Notes: generated by a model from the sequence alone, not told the origin. Counted from the stretch's first letter, positions 16,480-25,739 are shown. The stretch: DNA of 64,000 nt from Sphingomonas sp. AR_OL41 (GCF_029911635.1 NZ_JARYTI010000010.1:83648-147647), one strand, 5' to 3'. Made by a program: numbers and translations.

Positions 16480-16582
16480 TCTCCCCTCCCGCTTGCGGGA
16501 GGGGTCGGGGGAGGGCTAGGTCGACGCTCGCGCGGATAGCGGGAAAGGGCCCTCCCCTAACCCCTCCCGCAAGCGGGAGGGG
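16480..16582. repeat. Interspersed palindromic element
   Basis: A 103-bp unit is bounded by CCCCTCCCGCTTGCGGGAGGGG at the left and the matching CCCCTCCCGCAAGCGGGAGGGG at the right, each itself a hairpin. The two halves are also inverted copies of each other (GGGGGAGGG against CCCTCCCC), so the whole can fold as one long structure. It fills the gap between pirin and the alpha/beta hydrolase and ends six bases before the next start codon. Confidence 0.85.
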
Positions 16583-16588
16583 AATTTG

Positions 16589-17467
16589 ATGTTCGACCTG
16601 CAATCCATCGCGCTGTCGACCGGCGTCACGCTCGACGTCGTCGTGGCGGGCGACCCGGCCAATCCGCCGATCATCCTGCTCCACGGCTTTCCCGAATCGC
16701 ACCGCACCTGGCGGCACATCATTCCCGATCTGGCGAAGGACCATTTCGTGCTCGCGCCCGACCAGCGCGGTTATGCCAGGTCGTCCAAGCCCGAAGGCGT
16801 GGCTAGCTACACCCCCGACAAGATCGTCGGCGATCTGCTCGCGCTGGCCGATCATTTCCACATCGATCGCTTCACTTTGGTCGGGCATGACTGGGGTGGC
16901 GCGGTGGCGTGGATGGCGGCGCTGCAGCACCCCAACCGCGTGTCCAGGCTCGTCATCATCAACGCGCCGCACCCGTTCATCTTCCAGAAGACGATGTTCG
17001 ACGACCCCGCGCAACGCGAGGCGAGCCAGTATATCCGCGCCTTCCGCAACCCCGATCTCGAAAAGCATATCGCCGAAATCGGCCTGTCGAGCTTCTTCGA
17101 CGGCAGCTTCCTGCGCCACACCGACTTCTCGAAGATCGCCGACGAAAAGCCGGTCTATCTCGAACAATGGGGCCAGCCGGGCGCGATGACCGCAATGCTC
17201 AACTGGTACCGCGCCAGCGCGATCCAGGTGCCAGCGATGGACGAAGAGCCGGCGCGCCCAGCCTTTCTCGATGCGCCCTTCCCGCCCCTGCATGTACCGA
17301 CGCTGGTGATCTGGGGGCTGGGCGACGCGGCGCTGCTGCCGAGCCAGCTCGAGGGGCTGGAGGCGCTGGTCCCCGGCGTGCGCATCGACAAGGTCGATGC
17401 CGGGCATTTCGTGCCGTGGGAGAATCCCGCCGCGGTGATCGCGGCGATGCGTGACTGGGGCGCCTGA
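16589..17467 (+). CDS. Alpha/beta hydrolase, epoxide hydrolase or dehalogenase-like
   Basis: 292 residues with the alpha/beta hydrolase fold. HGFPESHRTW provides the oxyanion segment, GHDWGG (nucleophile D101) is the nucleophile elbow, and the catalytic histidine is in DAGHFVPWENP. An aspartate nucleophile with HGFPES and GHDWGG points to soluble epoxide hydrolases or haloalkane dehalogenases rather than esterases. The cap contains FDGSFLRHTDF and a tyrosine (NWYRASAIQ) that could be one of the epoxide-activating tyrosines. ATG 16589 is chosen over TTG 16586. The palindromic element occupies the position where its ribosome binding site should be. Confidence 0.85.
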   Translation: MFDLQSIALSTGVTLDVVVAGDPANPPIILLHGFPESHRTWRHIIPDLAKDHFVLAPDQRGYARSSKPEGVASYTPDKIVGDLLALADHFHIDRFTLVGHDWGGAVAWMAALQHPNRVSRLVIINAPHPFIFQKTMFDDPAQREASQYIRAFRNPDLEKHIAEIGLSSFFDGSFLRHTDFSKIADEKPVYLEQWGQPGAMTAMLNWYRASAIQVPAMDEEPARPAFLDAPFPPLHVPTLVIWGLGDAALLPSQLEGLEALVPGVRIDKVDAGHFVPWENPAAVIAAMRDWGA

Positions 17468-17489
17468 GGCCCCCCAGGCGGGCGGATGC

Positions 17490-17513
17490 GGCGACCGGGC
17501 GGACCCGGTCGCC
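17490..17513. terminator. Hairpin between convergent genes
   Basis: A perfect 10-bp stem (17490-17499 with 17504-17513) with a CGGA tetraloop lies between the hydrolase stop (17467) and the TonB receptor stop (17521). There is no T-run on either strand. It probably serves both convergent genes. Confidence 0.65.
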
Positions 17514-17520
17514 GTACCGG

Positions 17521-20034
17521 TCAGAATTTGTAGCCGATTTCCAGCCCATAGGCGCGCCGTGCGCCCGGCGAGTTGAACGACCCGCCAAACTCGATCGCCG
17601 GGATCACCTCGTTGAGGTAACGCTTGTCGAGCGCGTTGTTGGCGAACACCGCGGCCTTCCAGTTATGTCCTTCCAGCCCGAGCCGCAGGTCGAGCACGCC
17701 AAAGGCATCGCGCCGCGTGACGCTGTAGTCGGCATTGCCGACAAAGGCGGGGAGGCCCAGCGCCGAGATCGGCAGCAGCGCGCTGAAGATCGTCGCCTTG
17801 GTCTGGTTCTGGACGGTGTGGAACCAGGTCGGGCCGGTGATGCGGTAATTGGCGCGGAACAGCAGGTTGATGCCATGGGCGACAGGGAATTCCTGCTGCG
17901 AGCCGAGGTTGATGGTGTAATCGGGCGTGTAGGGCGATTTGTTGCCGACCGTGTCGGGCCGCGAGCTGTTCTTCTTGATCTTCGAATCTGTGTAGTTGAA
18001 GCCGCCGAACAGCGTCCAGCCCTGCACCAACCGGACGTCAGTGTTGAACTCGACGCCCTTGAGATCGACCCGGTCGATGTTCGACACGACGCGCAGCAGG
18101 CCGAAACTGCCGACGAAGAATTCGAAGAACTGCATGTCGCGGACCCGGGTGTAATAGCCGGCGAGATTATAGTTGATCGGGCCGAGCTTGCCCTTGATGC
18201 CTACCTCGTACGCGCTCGAGCGTTCCTTGCGGAAATCGTCGTTGATCAGCACGCCGGCGTTGATCGGCGCGACGTTGAAGTTCTGGTTGACGATCGCCGC
18301 CGAGCCCTGGTTGTTGAACCCGCCCGACTTGAAGCCGACGCCCCAGTTGGCGAACAGGTTAGTGTTTTCGGCGATCGTCCAGCGCGCGCTGATCTTGGGC
18401 TCGAGCTGCTTGAAGGTGCGGCTCTTCGACGGGATCGCCCCGCCGACCTGGCCGGGATTGATCGGCCCGCCGGTGAACGGGTCGGTCGCCACCGGGACCT
18501 GGTTGTCGACGTGCCGCTGCTCGACATCGTAACGCAGCGCGACCGTGAGATCGATCGCCGGGGTCGGCTTCCAGTCGACCGAGCCGAAGCCGGCAAAGAC
18601 GTTGGTGCGAAACTTGTCGGCGAACAGCTGCGAGGTCGGGTTGGACGAGTTGGGGGCGTTGTAGATCTGGTGCGTCACGCCCGCGCCGGTATCACCGCCG
18701 AGGCTGACCGCGGTGAAGCGATCGATGTGCAGATAATAGCCGCCGACCTGCCAGCTGATCGGCCCGGCGCCGGTCGAGGCGAGGCGGATCTCGGTGCTGA
18801 AATCCTTCTGGTTGCGGACCTGATATTGCGTGCCGTCGCAGGTCGTCGGCGAATAGGCGCCGAAGGTCGAGCCGGTGGCGGGCGCGAAGATGAACGGCAC
18901 CGGGATCTGGCCGATAAAGGTCGGCGGGTTGGTCGGGAAGCCGGTCAGCTTGGCGGTGGAGGCGAAGCAGGCATTGACCACCGGGGCGGCCGCCGGGTTC
19001 GCCGCAGAGATATAGCGGGCGAAATCGGCCGAGGTACCGTCAGCGGTCAGGTCGTTCTTGACGTTGCTGTACAGCGCCCAGGCGGTCAGCTTGACGCCGT
19101 CGAACTCGTGATCGAGCTTGAATGAGCCTTCGAGCGTCCTTTGGTCGTTGGTCGGCACAATGTTGGAATAATAGTTGAACGGGTGCGCGTTGACGTTCTC
19201 GTAAAAGGCGCCGCCGAAATTGGGCAGGTGGAAGACCGAATTGAAGTTGATCGAGGCGCCGTGATATTCGCCGTAACGCAGCTTGGCGTCGATCTCGGTG
19301 GCATCCCCCAGCGTCGCGACGACACGGCCGTTGACCGCCCATTCCTCATGATTGTCGATCGTGTAGTTGTTGAGATAATTGTTGCGGTAGAAGCCGTCGG
19401 TGCGGTCGTAATTGCCCGAAAGGACGAAGCCGATACCCGGGGCGAGCGGCCCGGCGACATAGCCGTTGAAGGCGCCGGTCTTCTGGCTGCCAAAGCTGCC
19501 GGTGAAGCCGCCTTCGAGATGGTCGCCGGGCTTCATCGTCTGCATGACGATCGCGCCGGCGGCGGCATTGCGACCGTAGAGCGCGCCCTGCGGACCTTTG
19601 AGCACCTCGATCTGGCGCAGCGTGCCCTGGTCCTGGTTGAGCACCGCGGTATTGGTCTTGAGGATGCCGTCGACGACCAGCGCGACCGAGCTCTCGGCGT
19701 CGCGCGCGCCGTTGAGGCCGCGGATGTTGATCTGGTTGTCGCCGGCCTCGGCGGTCGCCGAGACGATGCTGACGCCCGGGGTCAGCTTGGTGAAGTCGGT
19801 CGCGCGGCGGATGTCGGCCTTTTCGATCGACTCGGCGTTGAACGCGGTGATCGAGGCGGGAACCTGCGACAGCCTTTCGTTAGAGCGCCTTGCGGTGACG
19901 ACGATCTCTCCGCTGTCGGCCGGCGCCTGCGTGGTGGTGTCTGCCGCCGGTGTGGTCTGCGCGCTTGCCGGCAGCGCGGTGATGGCGGCGGTCGCGGCGC
20001 CGCACAGAAGCCAGGCGATATTCTTGACGCTCAT
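17521..20034 (-). CDS. TonB-dependent outer-membrane receptor
   Basis: 837 residues: a signal peptide (MSVKNIAWLLCG to ALPASAQ), a short linker, the EIVVTARRSNERL segment that serves as TonB box in sphingomonads, a plug domain (SITAFNAESIEKADIR; LKGPQGALYGRNAAAG) and a 22-strand-type barrel ending LEIGYKF. It takes up a bulky solute across the outer membrane using TonB energy. Starting at 20034 gives a good GGGGGAAA ribosome binding site. It is divergent from the GntR gene with two TGTATACA palindromes between them, so it is probably co-regulated with the HyuAB/CoA-transferase operon and imports that pathway's substrate or a precursor. Confidence 0.9.
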   Translation of the reverse strand: MSVKNIAWLLCGAATAAITALPASAQTTPAADTTTQAPADSGEIVVTARRSNERLSQVPASITAFNAESIEKADIRRATDFTKLTPGVSIVSATAEAGDNQINIRGLNGARDAESSVALVVDGILKTNTAVLNQDQGTLRQIEVLKGPQGALYGRNAAAGAIVMQTMKPGDHLEGGFTGSFGSQKTGAFNGYVAGPLAPGIGFVLSGNYDRTDGFYRNNYLNNYTIDNHEEWAVNGRVVATLGDATEIDAKLRYGEYHGASINFNSVFHLPNFGGAFYENVNAHPFNYYSNIVPTNDQRTLEGSFKLDHEFDGVKLTAWALYSNVKNDLTADGTSADFARYISAANPAAAPVVNACFASTAKLTGFPTNPPTFIGQIPVPFIFAPATGSTFGAYSPTTCDGTQYQVRNQKDFSTEIRLASTGAGPISWQVGGYYLHIDRFTAVSLGGDTGAGVTHQIYNAPNSSNPTSQLFADKFRTNVFAGFGSVDWKPTPAIDLTVALRYDVEQRHVDNQVPVATDPFTGGPINPGQVGGAIPSKSRTFKQLEPKISARWTIAENTNLFANWGVGFKSGGFNNQGSAAIVNQNFNVAPINAGVLINDDFRKERSSAYEVGIKGKLGPINYNLAGYYTRVRDMQFFEFFVGSFGLLRVVSNIDRVDLKGVEFNTDVRLVQGWTLFGGFNYTDSKIKKNSSRPDTVGNKSPYTPDYTINLGSQQEFPVAHGINLLFRANYRITGPTWFHTVQNQTKATIFSALLPISALGLPAFVGNADYSVTRRDAFGVLDLRLGLEGHNWKAAVFANNALDKRYLNEVIPAIEFGGSFNSPGARRAYGLEIGYKF

Positions 20035-20082
20035 GCCATTTCCCCCTTTGGTTGACCGCGTCGCGGCCACCATCGTGATTAT

Positions 20083-20105
20083 TGTATACAAATCTGCTGT
20101 ATACA
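20083..20105. promoter_or_regulatory. Tandem TGTATACA palindromes, likely GntR operator
   Basis: Two perfect 8-bp palindromes TGTATACA at 20083-20090 and 20098-20105, 15 bp centre to centre, lie between the divergent TonB receptor and GntR genes. A third copy inside TTGTATACAA lies at 20841-20850 before the next operon. FCD-type GntR regulators bind palindromes of this kind. Confidence 0.75.
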
Positions 20106-20150
20106 AAGCGACTCGTCAACCGTTATCGTGACGCAGGAGAAACGTCAGAC

Positions 20151-20816
20151 ATGTCGAAGGCCGCCGATCGCGCTTACCAGTTCATTCGCGGCGAGATTCT
20201 CGCCGGGACGATGCCGCCGGGCGAGCAGTTGCGCGAGGAAGCGCTGGCCGACGCCTGCGGCGTGTCGCGCACGCCGGTGCGCGAGGCGCTGCGCAAGCTC
20301 GAGGCGGAACATCTCATCCAGCGCAGCGATTCGCAGCGCAGCTTCGTCGCGACCTTGTCGCTCGACGACATTGCCGAATCCTTCGCACTGCGCGCCATGC
20401 TCGAAGGCCATGCCGCCGCGCGCGCGACCGAACGGATCAAGCCCGACCAGCTTGCCGCGCTGGCCGAGCACAACCTTGCGATCCGCGCGGCGATCGCCGG
20501 CGAAACGCCTGATGTCGGGCTGTTTATCGACCATAATCGCGGATTCCACGCGATCGTCACCGACGCCGCCGGCTCCGAACGATTGACCCGTTTGCTGGCC
20601 TCGATCGTCGAACAGCCGGTCGTGCTGCGCACCGCGCGGCGCTATGATCGCGCCCAACTCGAACGCTCGGTCGCCGAGCATGAGGAGCTGGTCGTCGCCT
20701 TCCGGCACCGCGACCCAGAATGGGCCAAGGCGGTGATGATCGGGCACATCCGCCGTGCCTTCCACGTCTATAGCGACGCGCTGACCGCCACACCGCGCGA
20801 CAAGCGCCTGCCTTGA
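20151..20816 (+). CDS. GntR family regulator, FCD (FadR-type) subfamily
   Basis: 221 residues. The winged helix-turn-helix lies at the N-terminus (QFIRGEILAGTMPPGEQLRE; GVSRTPVREALRKLEAEHLI). The all-helical FCD effector domain follows, with metal-ligand candidates in DHNRGFHAIV, EHEELVVAF and MIGHIRRAF. FCD regulators usually repress a catabolic operon until an organic acid or CoA-linked intermediate binds. The start at 20151 follows CAGGAGAAA; the frame upstream would run through the operator. The operator copies flank this gene on both sides, which suggests autoregulation and control of both the receptor and the downstream operon. Confidence 0.92.
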   Translation: MSKAADRAYQFIRGEILAGTMPPGEQLREEALADACGVSRTPVREALRKLEAEHLIQRSDSQRSFVATLSLDDIAESFALRAMLEGHAAARATERIKPDQLAALAEHNLAIRAAIAGETPDVGLFIDHNRGFHAIVTDAAGSERLTRLLASIVEQPVVLRTARRYDRAQLERSVAEHEELVVAFRHRDPEWAKAVMIGHIRRAFHVYSDALTATPRDKRLP

Positions 20817-20840
20817 CCGCACGCCCATCCAGTCGCTAGG

Positions 20841-20850
20841 TTGTATACAA
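20841..20850. promoter_or_regulatory. Third TTGTATACAA palindrome before the catabolic operon
   Basis: A perfect 10-bp palindrome TTGTATACAA lies 18 bp upstream of the HMG-CoA-lyase-like start (GTG 20868) and shares its core with the two sites upstream of the GntR gene. It is well placed to block transcription of the operon. Confidence 0.7.
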
Positions 20851-20867
20851 TCTGGTGGAGGGACGTG

Positions 20868-21770
20868 GTGCAACGCAGTGTCGAGATCGTCGAGGTGGGC
20901 CCGCGTGACGGCCTGCAGAACGAGTCGATCCATATCGCGACCGCCGACAAGGTGGCGCTGGTCGAACGCGCGCTGGCCTATGGTATCCGCCGCATTGAGG
21001 TAGCTAGCTTCGTCAACCCGCGGCGCGTGCCGCAGATGGCCGATGCCGAGGCGGTCGTCGCCGCATTGCCTGAGCGCGACGACGTCACCTGGATTGGCCT
21101 CGTGCTCAACGAACGCGGCGCGGAACGCGCGCTGGCGACCCGGATCGACCAGCTCGGCGCCGTCGCGGTGTCGACCGACAGCTTCGCGATGCGCAACCAG
21201 GGGCAGACCAGCGACGAATCGGTGGCGGTCGCGACACGCATCGCCGCGCTGGCGCACGCCGCCGGGCGCACCGCACAGGCAACCATCGCCAGTTCGTTCG
21301 GCTGCCCGTTCGAGGGCGAGGTCGATCCCGACCATGTCGTCGCCATGGCCGTCAGGATGGCCGAGGCCGGCATGGTCGAGATCGCGCTGGCCGACACGAT
21401 CGGCGTCGCGGTGCCGGCGCAGGTCTCGTCGCTCGTCGCCCGCGTCGCCGCGGCGATCGCGCCGCTACCGGTGCGCGTCCATCTCCACGATACGCGCAAC
21501 ACCGGTATCGCCAATGTCTGGGCGGCGGTCGAGGCCGGCGCGGCGACGATCGACGCGGCGCTCGGCGGGCTTGGCGGCTGCCCCTTCGCACCGGGGGCGG
21601 CGGGCAATGTCGCGACCGAGGACACGGTTTACATGCTGGAGCGCTCGGGCGTTGCGACGGGGCTCGACCTCCATGCGGTGATCGACGCCAGCAACTGGCT
21701 ATCCGGCATCATGGGCAAGCCCTTGCCCGGACGGCTCGCCCGCACCGGCGGCTTTCCGAAACCGGCATGA
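20868..21770 (+). CDS. Hydroxymethylglutaryl-CoA lyase family protein
   Basis: 300 residues, a DRE-TIM aldolase-lyase. The N-terminal motif VEVGPRDGLQNES carries the catalytic Arg and metal-binding Asp, HLHDTRNTG carries the metal-binding histidines, and GLGGCPFAPGAAGNVATED is the HMG-CoA lyase signature with the catalytic Cys. The enzyme cleaves a 3-hydroxy-acyl-CoA to acetyl-CoA plus a keto acid, classically HMG-CoA to acetyl-CoA and acetoacetate; relatives act on other hydroxy-acyl-CoAs. GTG 20868 is chosen because GGAGGG sits about seven bases upstream. Its stop overlaps the next gene (ATGA). With the CoA transferase of the same operon it suggests acid activation followed by carbon-carbon cleavage. 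Confidence 0.85.
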   Translation: MQRSVEIVEVGPRDGLQNESIHIATADKVALVERALAYGIRRIEVASFVNPRRVPQMADAEAVVAALPERDDVTWIGLVLNERGAERALATRIDQLGAVAVSTDSFAMRNQGQTSDESVAVATRIAALAHAAGRTAQATIASSFGCPFEGEVDPDHVVAMAVRMAEAGMVEIALADTIGVAVPAQVSSLVARVAAAIAPLPVRVHLHDTRNTGIANVWAAVEAGAATIDAALGGLGGCPFAPGAAGNVATEDTVYMLERSGVATGLDLHAVIDASNWLSGIMGKPLPGRLARTGGFPKPA

Positions 21771-23848
21771 CAACGAGCTTACAGGAGCAAGCGCAGCATA
21801 TGAGCTATCGTCTCGGCGTCGATGTCGGCGGCACGTTCACCGACTTTTTGCTGCTCGACGCGGCATCGGGCCGCTTCTGGCGCCACAAGACACCCTCCAC
21901 CCCGGCCGACAGCTCGGTCGGCATCCTGACAGGCGTGACCGCGATCTGCGCCGATGCCGGGGTAGACCCGGCCGGGATCGAGATATTCCTGCATGGCACC
22001 ACGGTTGCGACCAACGCCGTGCTCGAGGGCAAGGGCGCGCGCGTCGGGCTGATCGTCACGGAAGGGTATCGCGACGTGATGCAGATCGCGCGCAGCTTCG
22101 TGCCGGGCGGCCTTGCCGGCTGGATCATCTGGCCCAAGCCCAAGCCGCTCGCCGCGCTGGAGGACACCATCGCGGTCGGCGGACGCATGGCGGCGGATGG
22201 CAGCGAGGTGCGCCCGCTCGATGAGGCCGGCGCGCGTGCCGCGCTCGAAGCGCTGAAGGCGCGCGGCGTCGAGACGGTCACCATCGCGCTGATCAACAGC
22301 TATGTGAATGGCGACCACGAGACGCGGATCGGCGCGCTCGCCGCCGAGATCATGCCCGACGTGCCGGTGTCGCTGAGCCATGTCGTGCTGCCCGAAATGC
22401 AGGAATATGAGCGCACGCTCACGACCGTCGCCAACGCCGCGGTGCGCCCGGTGGTCGGGCGTTATGTCCGCAGCCTGCGCAGCAAGCTGCGCGACACCGG
22501 CATGGCCGGCAAGATCGCGCTGCTGCGTTCCGACGGCGGCTTGATGTCGTCCGAAAAGGCCGAGGAGCATCCCGTCTCGCTGCTGATGTCGGGCCCGGCG
22601 GGCGGCGTGACCGGCGCCCTGTGGGTGGCGAAGAACGCCGGGCTGGACAATATCCTGACGCTCGACGTTGGCGGCACCTCGACCGACGTCGCGCTGATCG
22701 AGCATGGCGAGCCGCGCCGCGTACGCACCACCGAGGTCGGCCATCTCTCGGTGCGCGCCTCGTCGCTCGACGTGAAGACGGTCGGCGCGGGCGGCGGATC
22801 GATCGCCTATGTCCCCGAACTGACCCGGGCCTTGCGCGTCGGGCCGCAGAGCGCCGGCGCGGTGCCGGGGCCGGCGGCCTATGGCAAGGGCGGCACCGCG
22901 CCGACCGTGACCGACGCCAATGTCGTGCTGGGTTACCTGCCCGAGAATCTGCTCGGCGGCACTTTCAAGCTCGACCGGCCGGCGGCGCAGGCCGCGGTAC
23001 AGACGATCGCCGATGCGCTGGGCATCGGCCTGATGGAGGCGGCACGCGGCATCATCGACATCGTCAACGAGAACATGTTCGGCGCGCTGCGCATGATCTC
23101 GGTGCAGCAGGGTTACGATCCGCGCGATTTTGCGCTGATGGGTTTTGGCGGCGCCGGGCCGCTCCACGTCAATGCGGTCGCGCGACTGATGGGCAGCTAT
23201 CCGGCGGTCTCGCCGGTCTCGCCGGGCGTGCTGTGCGCGCTGGGCGATGCGACGACGCGGATGCGCACCGAGACCGCGCGCTCCTTCTCGCGGCTGGCGC
23301 GCGACACCGACGAGGCGCAGCTCCACGCAATCCTCGACGAGATGGCGGCGCAGACGCGCGGCGAGCTCGCCGCCGACGGCATTGCCGACAGCGACATCAC
23401 CAGCCTGTTCGAGATCGACCTGCGCTATGAAGGCCAGGCGTTCGAGGTCGCGCTGACGATCGACCCCGAGGTGCTGCGCCGCGACGGCATCGCCGGCCTG
23501 ACCAGCCGCTTCGATGCCGAGCATCTCCGCCTGTTCACCTTCAACATGGAGAGCGCGCACGAGATCGTGAACCTGCGCGCGGTCGCGCTCGGCCAGGCGC
23601 TCGACCTGCCCGCCGCGCGACTGGCCGAGGGCAATGGCGACCCGTCTACCGCCAAGCTGCGCGACCATGTGTTGTGGATGGACGGCGCCGAGCAGGCGGC
23701 GGTGATCTACGACCGCGCGAAGCTGCGCGCCGGGGATCGCATCGCCGGCCCCGCCATCGTCATCGAAATGGATTCGACCACGCTGATCGAGACCCGCCAC
23801 GTCGCGGTCGTCGATGCGGTCGGCAACATCATGATCAACCCGGCCTGA
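21767..23848 (+). CDS. Hydantoinase/oxoprolinase family protein, subunit A (HyuA-like)
   Basis: 693 residues with the ASKHA ATPase fold: GVDVGGTFTDFLLLD near the N-terminus, HGTTVATNAVLEGKGAR, LTLDVGGTSTDVALIEHG and the GAGGGSIAYV segment. This family includes ATP-dependent N-methylhydantoin hydrolase, 5-oxoprolinase, and the acetone and acetophenone carboxylases, always working with a HyuB partner, here the next gene. The ATG at 21767 overlaps the HMG-CoA-lyase-like stop. A second start at 21800 has an AGGAG further upstream and gives the more usual N-terminus MSYRLGVDVGG. The sequence alone does not decide between hydantoinase and carboxylase chemistry. Confidence 0.9.
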   Translation: MTTSLQEQAQHMSYRLGVDVGGTFTDFLLLDAASGRFWRHKTPSTPADSSVGILTGVTAICADAGVDPAGIEIFLHGTTVATNAVLEGKGARVGLIVTEGYRDVMQIARSFVPGGLAGWIIWPKPKPLAALEDTIAVGGRMAADGSEVRPLDEAGARAALEALKARGVETVTIALINSYVNGDHETRIGALAAEIMPDVPVSLSHVVLPEMQEYERTLTTVANAAVRPVVGRYVRSLRSKLRDTGMAGKIALLRSDGGLMSSEKAEEHPVSLLMSGPAGGVTGALWVAKNAGLDNILTLDVGGTSTDVALIEHGEPRRVRTTEVGHLSVRASSLDVKTVGAGGGSIAYVPELTRALRVGPQSAGAVPGPAAYGKGGTAPTVTDANVVLGYLPENLLGGTFKLDRPAAQAAVQTIADALGIGLMEAARGIIDIVNENMFGALRMISVQQGYDPRDFALMGFGGAGPLHVNAVARLMGSYPAVSPVSPGVLCALGDATTRMRTETARSFSRLARDTDEAQLHAILDEMAAQTRGELAADGIADSDITSLFEIDLRYEGQAFEVALTIDPEVLRRDGIAGLTSRFDAEHLRLFTFNMESAHEIVNLRAVALGQALDLPAARLAEGNGDPSTAKLRDHVLWMDGAEQAAVIYDRAKLRAGDRIAGPAIVIEMDSTTLIETRHVAVVDAVGNIMINPA

Positions 23849-23860
23849 GGAGCAGCGACC

Positions 23861-25735
23861 ATGCCCGCGACCATCGTCGAGACCAATCCCCAGCCCTTCG
23901 CCCCCACCCCGGTCGACCCCGTCACGCTCGACATCATCGAGAATGCGCTGCGCAATGCGCGTGTCGAGATGGATGCGACGCTGGTGCGCACCGCCATGTC
24001 GCCCGGCATCCGCGAACAGGGCGACGCTTTTCCGCTGATCGCCGACCATCAGGGCCGCATGATCGTCGGCCAGTTCGGCTCGTTCATCGGCGGCTTTCTC
24101 GACGGCTATCACGGCACCGTCGAGGAGGGTGACATGTTCCTGATGTCCGATCCCTATTCGGTCGGCGGCGCAATCAGCCATTCGAACGACTGGCTGGTGC
24201 TGCTGCCGGTGTTCAAGAACGGCCGGCTGATCGCCTATACCGCGATGTTCGGCCACCAGAGCGACATCGGCGGCAAGGTCGCCGGCAGCATGCCGATCAC
24301 CGCGCGCTCGATCTTCGAGGAGGGCGTGCGCATCCCGCCGGTCAAGCTTTATGCCGCCGGCGTCCACAACAGCGACCTGATCCGGCTGATCATGTGCCAG
24401 ACGCGCAAGCCCGACTGGTGCACCGCCGATCTCAACGCGCTGGTTGCCTCGTGCCGCGTCGCCGCGCGGCGCGTGGTCGAGATGGCCGGCCGCTTCGGCG
24501 ACGACCTCTATGTCGCAGCGACCGGCGAATTGCTGGCGCGCAACCACCGCGCGATGAAGCAGCTGATCGCCAGCTCGATCGGCGAGGCGCCGGTGAGCTT
24601 CGAGGATTATCTGTGCGACGACGGACTTGGTTATGGCCCGTACAAGATCAAGTGCACGATGTGGCGCGAGGGCGAGCGCGTGATCCTCGATTTCGCCGGC
24701 ACCGACCCGCAATCGCACGCTTCGATCAATTTCTTCCTCAACGAGAACATGTTCCGCATGTTCTTCGGCATTTACATGATCATGGTGTTCGATCCCCAGA
24801 TCCTGTTCAACGATGGCTTTTACGACCTGATCGACGTGCGCATCCCCGAAGGCTCGCTGCTCAAGCCCAAATTCCCCGCCGCGCTGTCGGGGCGGACGCA
24901 TGCGCTGGGGCGGATCTTCGATATTCTCGGCGGGCTGCTCGGCCAGAAGACGCCGGAATTTCTCAACGCCGCCGGCTTCTCGTCGTCACCGCATCTGTTC
25001 TATTCGGGGCGCGACGCCAAGGGTGCGTGGTTCCAGCTGTTCCAGATCGGCTTTGGCGGCATTCCGGGCCGGCCACTCGGCGACGGGCCTGACGGGCACT
25101 CGTTGTGGCCGGGCTTCACCAACGTGCCCAACGAGTTTCTCGAGCGCTATTTCCCGCTTCGCATCGAGCGCTACGAGACCGAGCCGGATTCGGGCGGCGC
25201 GGGGCTGCACCGCGGCGGCAACGGCATCCACATGACCTATCGCTTCCTCGAACCCGGCATGATCGCGATCCATGACGATCGCTGGTTCACCCGGCCATGG
25301 GGCGTCAACGGCGGCAAGCCCGGTGCGCGCGCGCGCAAATTGCTCGAACGTGCCGACGGGACGATCAGCGTCGTCGGCAACAAGGTCGAGGATGTCGAGG
25401 TTGCGGCCGGCGACCAGCTGCACTTCATCACCTGGGGCGGCGGCGGCTGGGGCGACCCGCTGGCGCGCGACCCCGATCTCGTCGCGCTCGAGGTGCGCGA
25501 GGGACTGGTCAGCGTCGCGGGCGCTCTCGCTTATGGCGTGGTGGTGCGCGACGGCGCAGTCGATGGCGCCGCCACGGCGGCACTGCGCCAGCGCATGGCC
25601 GAGGAGCGCGGGACGAGCGACGCGCTGTTCGACTTCGGCCCCGACATCGCGACGCTGCGCACGACGTGCCTCGCCGAAACCGGCCTGCCCGCGCCGCGCC
25701 AGCCGGTGTGGCAGCATGACGATGTCGCGGCCTGA
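23861..25735 (+). CDS. Hydantoinase/oxoprolinase family protein, subunit B (HyuB-like)
   Basis: 624 residues, the partner of the preceding subunit A. Family features include VDPVTLDIIENALRNARVEMD at the N-terminus, SPGIREQGDAFPLIA, HSNDWLVLLPVF, FGHQSDIGGKVAGSMP (with likely metal or substrate histidines) and the glycine-rich GGGGWGDPLARDP near the end. With HyuA it forms an ATP-dependent amidohydrolase or carboxylase complex. A GAGGAG ribosome binding site overlaps the end of the previous gene, with 12 bp between the genes. The following CoA transferase starts five bases after its stop, so the operon is tightly packed. Confidence 0.9.
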   Translation: MPATIVETNPQPFAPTPVDPVTLDIIENALRNARVEMDATLVRTAMSPGIREQGDAFPLIADHQGRMIVGQFGSFIGGFLDGYHGTVEEGDMFLMSDPYSVGGAISHSNDWLVLLPVFKNGRLIAYTAMFGHQSDIGGKVAGSMPITARSIFEEGVRIPPVKLYAAGVHNSDLIRLIMCQTRKPDWCTADLNALVASCRVAARRVVEMAGRFGDDLYVAATGELLARNHRAMKQLIASSIGEAPVSFEDYLCDDGLGYGPYKIKCTMWREGERVILDFAGTDPQSHASINFFLNENMFRMFFGIYMIMVFDPQILFNDGFYDLIDVRIPEGSLLKPKFPAALSGRTHALGRIFDILGGLLGQKTPEFLNAAGFSSSPHLFYSGRDAKGAWFQLFQIGFGGIPGRPLGDGPDGHSLWPGFTNVPNEFLERYFPLRIERYETEPDSGGAGLHRGGNGIHMTYRFLEPGMIAIHDDRWFTRPWGVNGGKPGARARKLLERADGTISVVGNKVEDVEVAAGDQLHFITWGGGGWGDPLARDPDLVALEVREGLVSVAGALAYGVVVRDGAVDGAATAALRQRMAEERGTSDALFDFGPDIATLRTTCLAETGLPAPRQPVWQHDDVAA

Positions 25736-25739
25736 ACCC

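Noticed and set aside
21779..24901. A minus-strand open frame of 1040 codons opposite hyuA and hyuB.
   Set aside because: The plus strand carries two well-conserved overlapping family genes; the antisense product is His/Arg/Asp-rich without motifs.
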